From Candidatus Methylomirabilota bacterium (GTDB lineage: Bacteria; Methylomirabilota; Methylomirabilia; Methylomirabilales; 2-02-FULL-66-22): a DNA stretch of 13,481 nt. The notes beneath the pieces were generated by a model that saw only the letters and a program-made list of their open reading frames with translations, had not been told where the DNA came from and searched no databases. The stretch spans positions 1 through 13,481 of the forward strand of contig JACQXP010000363.1 of NCBI GenBank assembly GCA_016208645.1. Direction: 5' to 3'. Shown one piece after another: positions 5,001-11,050 of this stretch (the stretch's first letter is position 1; each line of letters begins with the position of its first letter). The position numbers and the translations under genes were made by a program.

Positions 5001-6226
5001 CCCCCACCCCCTGCACTGGCGCTGCCCACCGGTTCGCCTCCAGCCACCAGGGAGACGCCCGGAGCCGTGTGGGTCAGGCGCCGAGCCGACGGGTGACCCT
5101 TCAGGGCGGAGTGCACCGTCGCCAGGAACGATGCCGCCACCCGATCGGCGCGATACCGTTCGACCGTCCGGCGACCCGCCTCCCCCATCGCCCGGCGCAG
5201 GCCGGGGTCGCGAAGCAGGCCCCCGATCGCGCGTGCCAGGCCCGGCGAATCCTCCGGGTCCACCAGCAGCCCGGTCTCCCCATCCGCCACCGTTTCCGGG
5301 ACCGCGGCCGCCCGGGCGGCGACCACCGGTTTGCCGCACGCCATGGCCTCCAGGAAGACGATCCCGAACCCTTCCTGCCGGCTCGGCAGGCAAAAGACGG
5401 CGGCGCGCCGGTACCGGTCCACCAGATCCCGCCGGGGGATGGTTCCGAGGAAGCTGACCCGATCCGCCAGACCGAGGTCGTCTCGCAGGCGTTCCCACGC
5501 GCGCCGGCATGGACCCTCCCCGACGATCCACGCCTGGAACGGGACGCTCGCGTCCCGCAGAAGAGCATAGGCGTTGAGGAGGACACCGAGGTTCTTCCGC
5601 GGATACATGTGCGCCACGGTCAGGATCGCGGGAGGGCCCGCCTGGGCCTCGGAAGGCGGTGGGTCTGTCGCCGCCCACACCCGGAGGTCAATCAGCTCCG
5701 GAACGATGACGATCCTGGAGGCCGGGACGGCGTAGGCCTGGACGATCCGCTCCCGGGAATAGCGGCTGGTGGCCACCACGACGTCGGCGCGCCGGACGGC
5801 CAGCTTTTCCAGGGCCGCCTGAAGGCACAGCGCCGCGCGTACCGCGCCGCGCTCGTTCGTGAGTTCGTCGGCGATCACGCCCTTGATGCTGGCGATGTAG
5901 GGGACGGTCTTCCTCCGGCCGTAGTGAAAGCCGTCAAGGTCGAAGCCGAGGACCCAGTCACATCGGCCGGCCCGGAGTCGGGGTGCCACCAGGATATTGA
6001 AGAGCATCCGCTTGACCGTGAAACTGGGTGACCACCAGGCCGGGGCAACCATCTGCACCCGGATGTTCCGCTCCTGGAGCGACCGGGCGAGCTGGCTGAT
6101 GCCAACGTACGTCCCGCTGCCCTCTGCCACGGAAAGCGGGGTGGACGTCACGAAGGCCACTCGCGCGGGCCCCCGGAGGAGCAGGTCCGGATACTGCCCG
6201 AAGTCTAGTGAGGAGGAACTGGGCAT
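4997..6226 (-). CDS. GT4-like glycosyltransferase
   Basis: The 409-residue protein shows two Rossmann-like halves. The N-terminal half starts with RVAFVTSTPLS and has a SGTYVGISQLARSL loop (37-50). The nucleotide-sugar half holds AHMYPRKNLGVLLNAY (205-220), VGEGP (235-239) and the EX7E motif EGFGIVFLEAMACGKPVV (285-302, Glu285 and Glu293), then DGETGLLVDPED. GT4 enzymes are retaining and use UDP- or GDP-sugars; no signal peptide or membrane span is seen, so it is cytoplasmic or peripheral. The acceptor is unknown, but the gene is first in a stop-start-coupled string with two pterin synthases and folE, which suggests a pterin acceptor. The ATG at 6224-6226 lacks a clear ribosome site, so the start is less certain. 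The last 30 residues are Gly/Ser-rich. Confidence 0.92.
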   Translation of the reverse strand: MPSSSSLDFGQYPDLLLRGPARVAFVTSTPLSVAEGSGTYVGISQLARSLQERNIRVQMVAPAWWSPSFTVKRMLFNILVAPRLRAGRCDWVLGFDLDGFHYGRRKTVPYIASIKGVIADELTNERGAVRAALCLQAALEKLAVRRADVVVATSRYSRERIVQAYAVPASRIVIVPELIDLRVWAATDPPPSEAQAGPPAILTVAHMYPRKNLGVLLNAYALLRDASVPFQAWIVGEGPCRRAWERLRDDLGLADRVSFLGTIPRRDLVDRYRRAAVFCLPSRQEGFGIVFLEAMACGKPVVAARAAAVPETVADGETGLLVDPEDSPGLARAIGGLLRDPGLRRAMGEAGRRTVERYRADRVAASFLATVHSALKGHPSARRLTHTAPGVSLVAGGEPVGSASAGGGG

Positions 6227-6332
6227 GTTTGGCCGGAGTATGGATGGGTTCGGGGAGCTGTCCCGGAAGAGCCGGCGCGCCCTCCGGCGCGCTGGCGGGG
6301 CTCGCAGCGCCCCATGGAAAGGTCGTTGGACG

Positions 6333-6359
6333 CTAATATGCGAAGCCTGAAAGTGTCAA
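6333..6359 (-). promoter_or_regulatory. Probable promoter of the glycosyltransferase-pterin operon
   Basis: On the minus strand, TTGACA at 6354-6359 is followed by a 15-base spacer and TATTAG at 6333-6338. The spacer is short, but the -35 box is perfect. Transcription would start about 100 bases before the glycosyltransferase ATG. Confidence 0.45.
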
Positions 6360-6716
6360 GCGAAAAGGCCATGATGGAGCGAGCGGTTCAGCTCCTACCT
6401 TGCCTAAACCTCCAAGTTTTCATCGGGTTCCAACCCCCCGTGCGTTCGGGTCGTTGGGAGCCCCGTCCTTATCATCCCTGTAATCTTCGCGAAGGGATCA
6501 TGGCCCTATGGCAAATGGCGCATCCGGTGCTTCCAATGCGACTTTTTTGGTCGGATCGGAAAAAATTCCCGGGCGGTGGTTCCGGCCATGACTTGCCTCC
6601 GTTTTGCGAAAAACAATGCGATTTCAAATAGATAGCGATATACAGGTCAAAATGTTGTCCACCAGACACCGTTGGCACACCAACTGCAATGTCGAATATT
6701 TGAGAAACCAAGACGC
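6360..6716. other. AT-rich intergenic stretch with no convincing gene
   Basis: This gap separates the divergent pterin operon and the zinc-ribbon gene. By hand count 6601-6720 is about 41% G+C, clearly below the rest of the window. Short open frames on both strands lack ribosome sites and familiar sequence. The promoter of the downstream plus-strand gene should be here; a TTGCGA at 6604-6609 is the best -35 candidate but has no good partner. Runs of T and A at 6541-6580 may be structural. Confidence 0.5.
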
Positions 6717-7379
6717 ATGAAAAAGCAGAGCCTTGAAGGGTCGCAGCTCTTGGAAACGATGATGATCAAGCCGCTCGGGTCACGCCAGCTCATCGCCGGA
6801 ACGGTCCGTGTCAATCTGAAACCGGACCGTTCCGAATTGGTCGGCCACTGTCCGACGTGCAGCTCCCGTCTCAGTGTGGAGGTTCGCACCGACGGCACAT
6901 TCGGGAACCTGGTGGCCTGTATGCGCTGCAAAGAGATCTATCGCGTCGAGCTGGACGAGGCCCCTGTCCCCTCGGGAGGGCCCCCCCGTGGTTTTGGGGT
7001 CTCCTATGCGGTGGATGGGGAGTGGGAGGCCTCTTCGATCATGGAGTACCTCTTCGACAACGTGGGGCCCGTGAACCCTGTTGCCGACGGGTTTGTGTGC
7101 CAGCCGGACGAGTACCACCCGGACTTCCCGACCATCACGATCAACGAGCAGGGCCGGACGGTCCGCTTCGGCCTGTTTGGGAACTACTCGGAGCGCGAGG
7201 CGGGCGCCATCATCAATCAGGTGGTCTCGGAATTCGGGAGCAAGTTTCAGATCGACCTGCATCCGCTGGTCTTCGAGCGGTGGGAGTATCGGGACGAGAC
7301 CAAGGGCTTCGCCCTGGTCGAGCGGCGGCCCCTGGGAACCCTCTTGCGGGATCGGATCAAGCGCCAGGCACGAGCATAA
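6717..7379 (+). CDS. Zinc-ribbon protein of unknown function
   Basis: From the ATG at 6717 the protein has 220 residues. Residues 45-71 look like a four-cysteine zinc ribbon (CPTC 45-48, CMRC 68-71) resembling Zn-finger domains of cytoplasmic regulators. A mixed alpha/beta part follows with an acidic, aromatic middle (YLFDNVGPV, DEYHPDFPTITI) and a basic C-terminus RRPLGTLLRDRIKRQARA. I do not recognise the family. No signal peptide or membrane span is present. The start is uncertain: TTG 6672, ATG 6717 and ATG 6759 are all in frame, with only weak ribosome sites; the zinc ribbon is in all versions. It stands alone on the plus strand, closed by a terminator. Confidence 0.75.
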   Translation: MKKQSLEGSQLLETMMIKPLGSRQLIAGTVRVNLKPDRSELVGHCPTCSSRLSVEVRTDGTFGNLVACMRCKEIYRVELDEAPVPSGGPPRGFGVSYAVDGEWEASSIMEYLFDNVGPVNPVADGFVCQPDEYHPDFPTITINEQGRTVRFGLFGNYSEREAGAIINQVVSEFGSKFQIDLHPLVFERWEYRDETKGFALVERRPLGTLLRDRIKRQARA

Positions 7380-7410
7380 TCCGCAATCCACCACCGGTGA
7401 AAACGCTAAC

Positions 7411-7443
7411 GGGGCACCCTCGGGTGCCCCGGCCGTGTTTTTT
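7411..7443 (+). terminator. Intrinsic terminator of the zinc-ribbon gene
   Basis: GGGGCACCC at 7411-7419 and GGGTGCCCC at 7422-7430 form a strong stem with a tight loop, followed after seven bases by six Ts at 7438-7443. It begins 32 bases after the stop codon. It may also act on minus-strand transcripts of the NUDIX gene, where GTTAGCGTTTT follows the stem. Confidence 0.75.
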
Positions 7444-7574
7444 CGGGCGGACGTTGCGACCGTTCCTCCACCCGACCCAGCCCCCCCCCATACTATCTGG
7501 ACATTAGTCAGCTTCGCTGACGGCCCGGGGGTTCCCTGCCCCTGCGCGGGGCTGCGTCACCGGCGCTCCCGGGG

Positions 7575-8318
7575 TCACCCGTCCCCGGGTGCCCCCCCGG
7601 AAGACAGGAGGCCCCGCTCCCGCAGCGGCGTCCCTACCACCTCGACGAACTGTTTCAAGATCCTGGCGGTGAGCCCCCAGACGGTGTCGCCGTCGTAGTC
7701 GGTGAAGAAGACGCTGACCGGGCGGCCTTCGCGTTCCCAGATCTCTTCCCGGAACGGCGCCCCGCAGAGCAGGGCCGCGATCGGCAAGTGAATCAGTCGT
7801 TCGATCTCGAAGGGATCCAGGCGGTAGGCGTACGGGTGGGGAACGAAGCCCACGAACGGTCGGACCACATGCCGGGAGGTCACCGTGGCCGTATCGTCCA
7901 GTGTCCCAACGATCTCCACGTCCTTCGGCTGGAGTCCGATCTCCTCATGGGCCTCACGCAGCGCCGTGCCCAAGAGGTCCCCGTCGGCCTCTTCGAAGCC
8001 GCCGCCGGGAAAACTGATCTCCCCCTTGTGGGTCGGGACGAGGTCCGTGCGCTTGGTGAGGACGAGATGGGGGCCTGCCTCGTCTTGGTACAGGGGCAGG
8101 AGCACCGCCGCCTGCCGGAACCCCGGACGGTCCGCCTGGCGAGCGGTTCGCTGGCGGAGGATCTCGGCGATGCCGTCCCGCAGACTCCCGGGCACTTCCC
8201 CCGCAGGCCCGGCACCGCCCCGGAGTCGCCCGCCTGGCTCCGGCTTCCCGCCCCGTTCCCGTGACACCGCGTCCGCCCTCACGCCAGACGGCACCTGGCT
8301 CCAGTCCATGGGCATCAT
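7575..8318 (-). CDS. CoA-pyrophosphatase-type NUDIX hydrolase
   Basis: The 247-residue protein has the CoA-pyrophosphatase signature LTKRTDLVPTHKGEISFPGG (87-106) running into a NUDIX box that ends REAHEEIGL (121-129), where the glutamates bind the metal. Relatives such as NudL cleave coenzyme A and its derivatives to 3',5'-ADP and 4'-phosphopantetheine. It has a 45-residue Gly/Arg-rich N-terminal extension before the helix SLRDGIAEILRQR. The ATG at 8316-8318 follows AAGGA with good spacing; ATGs at codons 2 and 4 are alternatives. The tRNA gene lies upstream on the same strand, with a hairpin between them. Confidence 0.9.
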   Translation of the reverse strand: MMPMDWSQVPSGVRADAVSRERGGKPEPGGRLRGGAGPAGEVPGSLRDGIAEILRQRTARQADRPGFRQAAVLLPLYQDEAGPHLVLTKRTDLVPTHKGEISFPGGGFEEADGDLLGTALREAHEEIGLQPKDVEIVGTLDDTATVTSRHVVRPFVGFVPHPYAYRLDPFEIERLIHLPIAALLCGAPFREEIWEREGRPVSVFFTDYDGDTVWGLTARILKQFVEVVGTPLRERGLLSSGGAPGDG

Positions 8319-8350
8319 GGCCGATCCTTGTCCTGCGCCAGAGACAGCAA

Positions 8351-8380
8351 GAGGGGCTTCGGCCCCCCCCGAAGCCCCTC
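8351..8380 (-). terminator. 12-bp hairpin after the tRNA gene
   Basis: GAGGGGCTTCGG at 8351-8362 and its exact reverse complement at 8369-8380 enclose a run of six Cs (Gs on the minus strand). It lies 12 bases past the tRNA 3' end and is followed on the minus strand by TTGCTGTCTC, a poor U-tract. It is probably the tRNA terminator, possibly leaky into the NUDIX gene. Confidence 0.55.
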
Positions 8381-8392
8381 CGTCGCCGCGGC

Positions 8393-8466
8393 TGGAGCGG
8401 GTAGCGGGGATCGAACCCGCATCCCAGGCTTGGGAAGCCTGTGCCCTACCATTGGACGATACCCGC
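8393..8466 (-). tRNA. tRNA-Gly (anticodon CCC), CCA encoded
   Basis: The minus strand folds as a full cloverleaf: acceptor GCGGGTA/TACCCGC, D-stem GTCC/GGGC, anticodon stem CAGGC/GCCTG with loop TTCCCAA, and T-stem GCGGG/CCCGC with loop TTCGATC. The anticodon CCC lies at 8432-8434 on the plus coordinates and reads GGG codons. The discriminator base is T, and CCA is encoded at 8393-8395. Confidence 0.97.
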
Positions 8467-8479
8467 GTGCGTCGTCGTT

Positions 8480-8508
8480 TTCCTATCAGATTGCCCGCAA
8501 GCTGTCAA
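8480..8508 (-). promoter_or_regulatory. Promoter of the tRNA-Gly gene
   Basis: On the minus strand, TTGACA at 8503-8508, a 17-base spacer and TAGGAA at 8480-8485 place the start near 8473, a few bases before the mature tRNA 5' end. The -35 box is perfect, the -10 box matches 3 of 6. Confidence 0.55.
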
Positions 8509-8531
8509 CAGAAACAGCACCCCCTCCCCTT

Positions 8532-8946
8532 TCATCTGCGGACGTGGTCGCACACCCGGGCCAGCACGCAACTCCTGCACAGGGGCCGCTGGGCCTTGCA
8601 GACCTGGCGTCCGTGCTGGACCAGATGGACGTGCAGCGCGTGGCGATCGCCCGGCGGGATGCGGGGCTCCAGGGATTCCTGCGCCTTCTCCGGGGTGAAT
8701 CGGCCGTTCAGCAGCCCCGGCCTCCGCGTGACCCGAAAGACGTGCGTATCCACCGGGAAGGCCGGCCGGCCCATGCCGAACAGCAGGACGCAGGCGCCTT
8801 GATGTTGGCCAGGCCGCCCGATCGGATGGCGGCGATCAGTGGATCAGGGCATCCAGCGGATTGTCGCGGCGGCGTGGCGGCCGGGTCGGACCGTAGGCCT
8901 GTCCGAGGAGCGCGGCGATGCGGATCAGTTTGGCTGCGGGTCGCAT
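8532..8946 (-). pseudogene. nth: Endonuclease III, broken by two internal deletions
   Basis: Three pieces of Nth lie in order in different frames. Piece 1 (ATG 8944-8946 to TGA 8836-8838) gives MRPAAKLIRIAALLGQAYG... and ends NPLDALIH, where intact proteins continue TILSQNT. Piece 2 (about 8796-8840) reads LIAAIRSGGLANIKA. Piece 3 (about 8797 down to the stop at 8532-8534) reads ACVLLFGMGRPAFPVDTHVFRV and ends with a complete 4Fe-4S motif CKAQRPLCRSCVLARVC (C-x6-C-x2-C-x5-C). From the family, roughly 35 and 45 residues are missing at the two joints, including the helix-hairpin-helix with the catalytic lysine. The VDTH aspartate remains. A base-excision repair glycosylase cannot be made from this copy. 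Promoter and start codon are still intact, so the decay looks recent. An assembly error is the alternative. Confidence 0.85.
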
Positions 8947-8974
8947 GATGCCCCCGGATGGAAAAGCGCGGGCT

Positions 8975-9003
8975 ACGCTAGCCAACCCGCGGGGGAAAGT
9001 CAA
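8975..9003 (-). promoter_or_regulatory. Promoter of the nth remnant
   Basis: On the minus strand, TTGACT at 8998-9003, a 17-base spacer and TAGCGT at 8975-8980 lie just before the nth start at 8946. It is divergent from the promoter at 9064-9092. Confidence 0.5.
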
Positions 9004-9063
9004 CGCGAAAATCGGGCTGCCGAGCGCGCGATTCCGGGGGCCCGCACGGCCTGTGCCCGGTCC

Positions 9064-9092
9064 TTTACTTCGCGGGATCAGGCGTGTATAGT
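9064..9092 (+). promoter_or_regulatory. Promoter of the secreted GATase1-like gene
   Basis: TTTACT at 9064-9069, a 17-base spacer and TATAGT at 9087-9092 (5 of 6 in the -10 box) put the start near 9099, about 29 bases before the ATG at 9128, which follows AAGGAG. Confidence 0.6.
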
Positions 9093-9127
9093 TTTCACGA
9101 GGACGCGGACACACAAGGAGACGAAGG

Positions 9128-9862
9128 ATGCGCATGCGACTGGTCGTGCTCGCGGGACTGTTCCTGGCCTTGGCCGTTCCCCCCCCATTCGTTGCGGCGG
9201 GGGCGCCTCGCCCGGCTCCGCTGATGATCCTGGCCCTGGGCAACACCGGATATCTCAATCCCACCGACATCCAGGCCGCGACGGGCGCCGTGCTCAAGCA
9301 GGGTCTGGAGACATTCGAACTCAAGGACTGCGCCGTGATCGTGCTGGCGGACATGGCCTTCGCCGCGTTGCCCGGGCCGGTCCAGCAGGGCCTGGCGCAG
9401 TACGTGAACGACGGCGGGGCGGTCCTGATCACCGGCGGTGCCCAGTCCTTCGGCAGCGGCGGATACCAGGCGGTGGCCTCCATCCTGCCGTTCCAGATCC
9501 GGGCCACCAGCGATTGGCGATTCACGCCGTTCCGGTCGCCGGTGCCCCTGCAGCCCGGCCATCCGATCCTGGCGGGCGTCACCTTCATTCCCGTCGGAAC
9601 CCTGAATGACATGAATCCGCGTCCAGGCGCCACGGAGATCTTGCAGGCGGCCGGTGGCGGATCCGCCGCGGGCCGCACCGCGGGCACCGGTGGCGGATCC
9701 TATCCGTATCCATTGATTGCCGAGGTGGGCTCGGGTGCGGGCCGCGTCCTCGGGATGGCCTTCGACTTGAACGACTTCGCCGGCATGCGGGACCGCGACC
9801 TCTTCGTGCGAAACGCCATCACCTATCTCCTGCGGGCGTCGCGGATGGGACCGGCCCGATGA
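9128..9862 (+). CDS. Secreted glutamine-amidotransferase-like (GATase1 fold) protein
   Basis: The 244-residue protein starts with a signal peptide (MRMRLVVLAGLFLALAVPPPFVAAGA, cleavage near 24-26). The body looks like the GATase1-like fold found in putative glutamine amidotransferase/ThuA-like families: ALGNTGYLNPTDIQ (36-49), AVIVLADMAFAALP (69-82), YVNDGGAVLITGGAQSFGSGGY (92-113) and PGHPILAGV (143-151). The nucleophile-elbow cysteine is absent (GGAQSFG), so amidotransferase activity is unlikely; a periplasmic binding or structural role is possible. A Gly-rich linker with a DNA repeat lies at 176-191. AAGGAG precedes the ATG by seven bases. It is monocistronic by its spacing of about 170 bases to the next gene. 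Confidence 0.8.
   Translation: MRMRLVVLAGLFLALAVPPPFVAAGAPRPAPLMILALGNTGYLNPTDIQAATGAVLKQGLETFELKDCAVIVLADMAFAALPGPVQQGLAQYVNDGGAVLITGGAQSFGSGGYQAVASILPFQIRATSDWRFTPFRSPVPLQPGHPILAGVTFIPVGTLNDMNPRPGATEILQAAGGGSAAGRTAGTGGGSYPYPLIAEVGSGAGRVLGMAFDLNDFAGMRDRDLFVRNAITYLLRASRMGPAR
9651..9700 (+). repeat. In-frame 14-base direct repeat in the GATase1-like gene
   Basis: CCGGTGGCGGATCC occurs at 9651-9664 and again at 9687-9700, a period of 36 bases or exactly 12 codons. It encodes a linker with two GGGS units (residues 177-180 and 188-191). It could have arisen by slippage or short duplication without breaking the frame. Confidence 0.7.
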
Positions 9863-9933
9863 GTGATCGGAGGCTCGCCCACGGTGATCGGCGAGTGCCT
9901 GTGCGGGCCGTGCGGCATCGACGGCACGATGGC

Positions 9934-9962
9934 TTGACTCCTCTCGTGAGACCTCCTATCCT
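9934..9962 (+). promoter_or_regulatory. Promoter of the DUF1858-cysE operon
   Basis: TTGACT at 9934-9939, a 17-base spacer and TATCCT at 9957-9962 give a start near 9969 and a leader of about 68 bases. I see no T-box or known riboswitch in this leader. Confidence 0.6.
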
Positions 9963-10036
9963 ACCGTCCGATGCCTCTCGGATCCGCCTCGAGTGGTTCG
10001 TGAACGTTGACGCCGCAGCGTGAGGAGGGCGGAACG

Positions 10037-10279
10037 ATGCAGATCACCAAAGAGATGAAAATCGAGGAGGTCGTCCAGCAGTTCCCGGAAACGATCCAGG
10101 TCTTCAGCCGATTCGGTGTGGGCTGCCTGGGGTGTTCCGCGGCCCAATACGACAACGTGGAACAGGGCGCGGCCATCCACGGACTGGACGCCGAACAGCT
10201 CCTGCAAGAGCTGAACGCCTGCATCGCCGCCCGCGCCTCCGAATCGAGGGGGGGAAATGTTCAAGACCCTCCGGCGTGA
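10037..10279 (+). CDS. DUF1858 (ScdA N-terminal-like) small protein
   Basis: The 80-residue protein carries the DUF1858 pattern: ITKEMKIEEVVQQFPETIQVF (3-23), FGVGCLGC with Cys30 and Cys33, then AAQYDN and HGLDAEQLLQELN (48-60). The domain is found at the N-terminus of ScdA/RIC-type Fe-S repair proteins and alone in small proteins; the CxxC may take part in redox or cluster chemistry. The ATG at 10037 follows GAGGAGGGCGG; an upstream in-frame ATG at 10007 is less likely. Its 3' end overlaps the cysE start by 23 bases, so the two are translated together. Confidence 0.85.
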   Translation: MQITKEMKIEEVVQQFPETIQVFSRFGVGCLGCSAAQYDNVEQGAAIHGLDAEQLLQELNACIAARASESRGGNVQDPPA

Positions 10280-11033
10280 TATTCGGGCGGTCTTCGAACG
10301 CGACCCCGCTGCCCGCAGCCTGCCCGAAGTCCTGTGCTGCTACCCCGGCCTGCACGCCATCTGGTTGCATCGCCTGGCCCACTGGTGCTGGACCCATCGT
10401 CTGAAGTTCCTCGGCCGGCTCCTCTCCCACCTGGGCCGCTTCCTCACCGGGATCGAGATCCATCCCGGGGCCCGCCTGGGACCCGGCCTGTTCATCGACC
10501 ACGGGATGGGCGTCGTCATCGGCGAGACGTCGGAGATCGGGGAGAACGTCACGATCTACCAGGGGGTCACCCTGGGCGGCACCAGCCTGGAGAAGGTCAA
10601 ACGTCACCCCACCATCGGGAACAACGTCGTGATCGGCTCGGGGGCGAAGGTGTTGGGCCCCTTCAGCGTGGGGGAGAACAGCCGGATCGGGTCCGGCTCC
10701 GTGGTGGTGAAGGAGGTTCCGGCCAACTCCGTCGTGGTCGGCGTCCCCGGCCGGGTGACGCACCGGGACGGCAAGAAGGTGGAGCACGGCATCGATCTCA
10801 ACATGACCGACCTGCCCGATCCGGTGGCCAAGGCCATCCAGTCTCTGATGGACCGCGTCGGCGAACTGGAGCGCACGCTCGCCGAACTCAAGAGCCTCCT
10901 GCCCCCCGCCCTGGAGGCTGCTCCGGACCAGCCAGTCGCGAGCGGGTGGGAGGCCGACGTCCCGCCGAGCGACCGCACCCGTCGTGATCCCAGTGAACTG
11001 GGAACGGCCGGCCGTCGGATGTCCCAAGACTGA
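10257..11033 (+). CDS. cysE: Serine O-acetyltransferase, short (EpsC) type
   Basis: The 258-residue protein has the left-handed beta-helix hexapeptide repeats of SAT: IHPGARLGPGLFIDHG (68-83), GVVIGETSEIGENVTIYQGV (85-104), the HPTIG strand (117-121) and SVVVKEVPANSVVVGVPGR (148-166). Catalytic Asp81-His82 and His117 are present. It transfers acetyl from acetyl-CoA to L-serine to give O-acetylserine, the precursor of cysteine. The N-terminal helical domain is short (about 60 residues), as in EpsC-type enzymes. A coiled coil (about 190-215) and a disordered Pro-rich tail follow the helix. The ATG at 10257 follows a G-rich ribosome site within the DUF1858 gene. It ends 17 bases from the convergent DUF1015 gene, with no terminator between. 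Confidence 0.95.
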   Translation: MFKTLRRDIRAVFERDPAARSLPEVLCCYPGLHAIWLHRLAHWCWTHRLKFLGRLLSHLGRFLTGIEIHPGARLGPGLFIDHGMGVVIGETSEIGENVTIYQGVTLGGTSLEKVKRHPTIGNNVVIGSGAKVLGPFSVGENSRIGSGSVVVKEVPANSVVVGVPGRVTHRDGKKVEHGIDLNMTDLPDPVAKAIQSLMDRVGELERTLAELKSLLPPALEAAPDQPVASGWEADVPPSDRTRRDPSELGTAGRRMSQD

Positions 11034-11050
11034 ATACTGGGGAGACGAAT

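Noticed and set aside
5001..5678. Upstream extension of the QueD-type frame, giving a possible 370-residue fusion.
   Set aside because: The extension lies wholly inside the glycosyltransferase gene in another frame; the overlapping stop and start at 4997-5000 gives the natural start.
6314..6631. Plus-strand frame of 105 codons in the AT-rich gap.
   Set aside because: No ribosome site, no familiar sequence, and overlap with the promoter region of the divergent operon.
8836..9687. Minus-strand frame of 283 codons running into the nth N-terminus.
   Set aside because: Its upstream part is antisense to the secreted GATase1-like gene; only the part from 8946 onward resembles Nth.
9970..10036. T-box or riboswitch in the DUF1858-cysE leader.
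   Set aside because: The leader is only about 68 bases, with no terminator hairpin or T-box-like sequence.
10989..11002. CCCAGT-GA-ACTGGG hairpin near the cysE end as a terminator.
   Set aside because: It lies inside the coding region, has a two-base loop and no U-tract.
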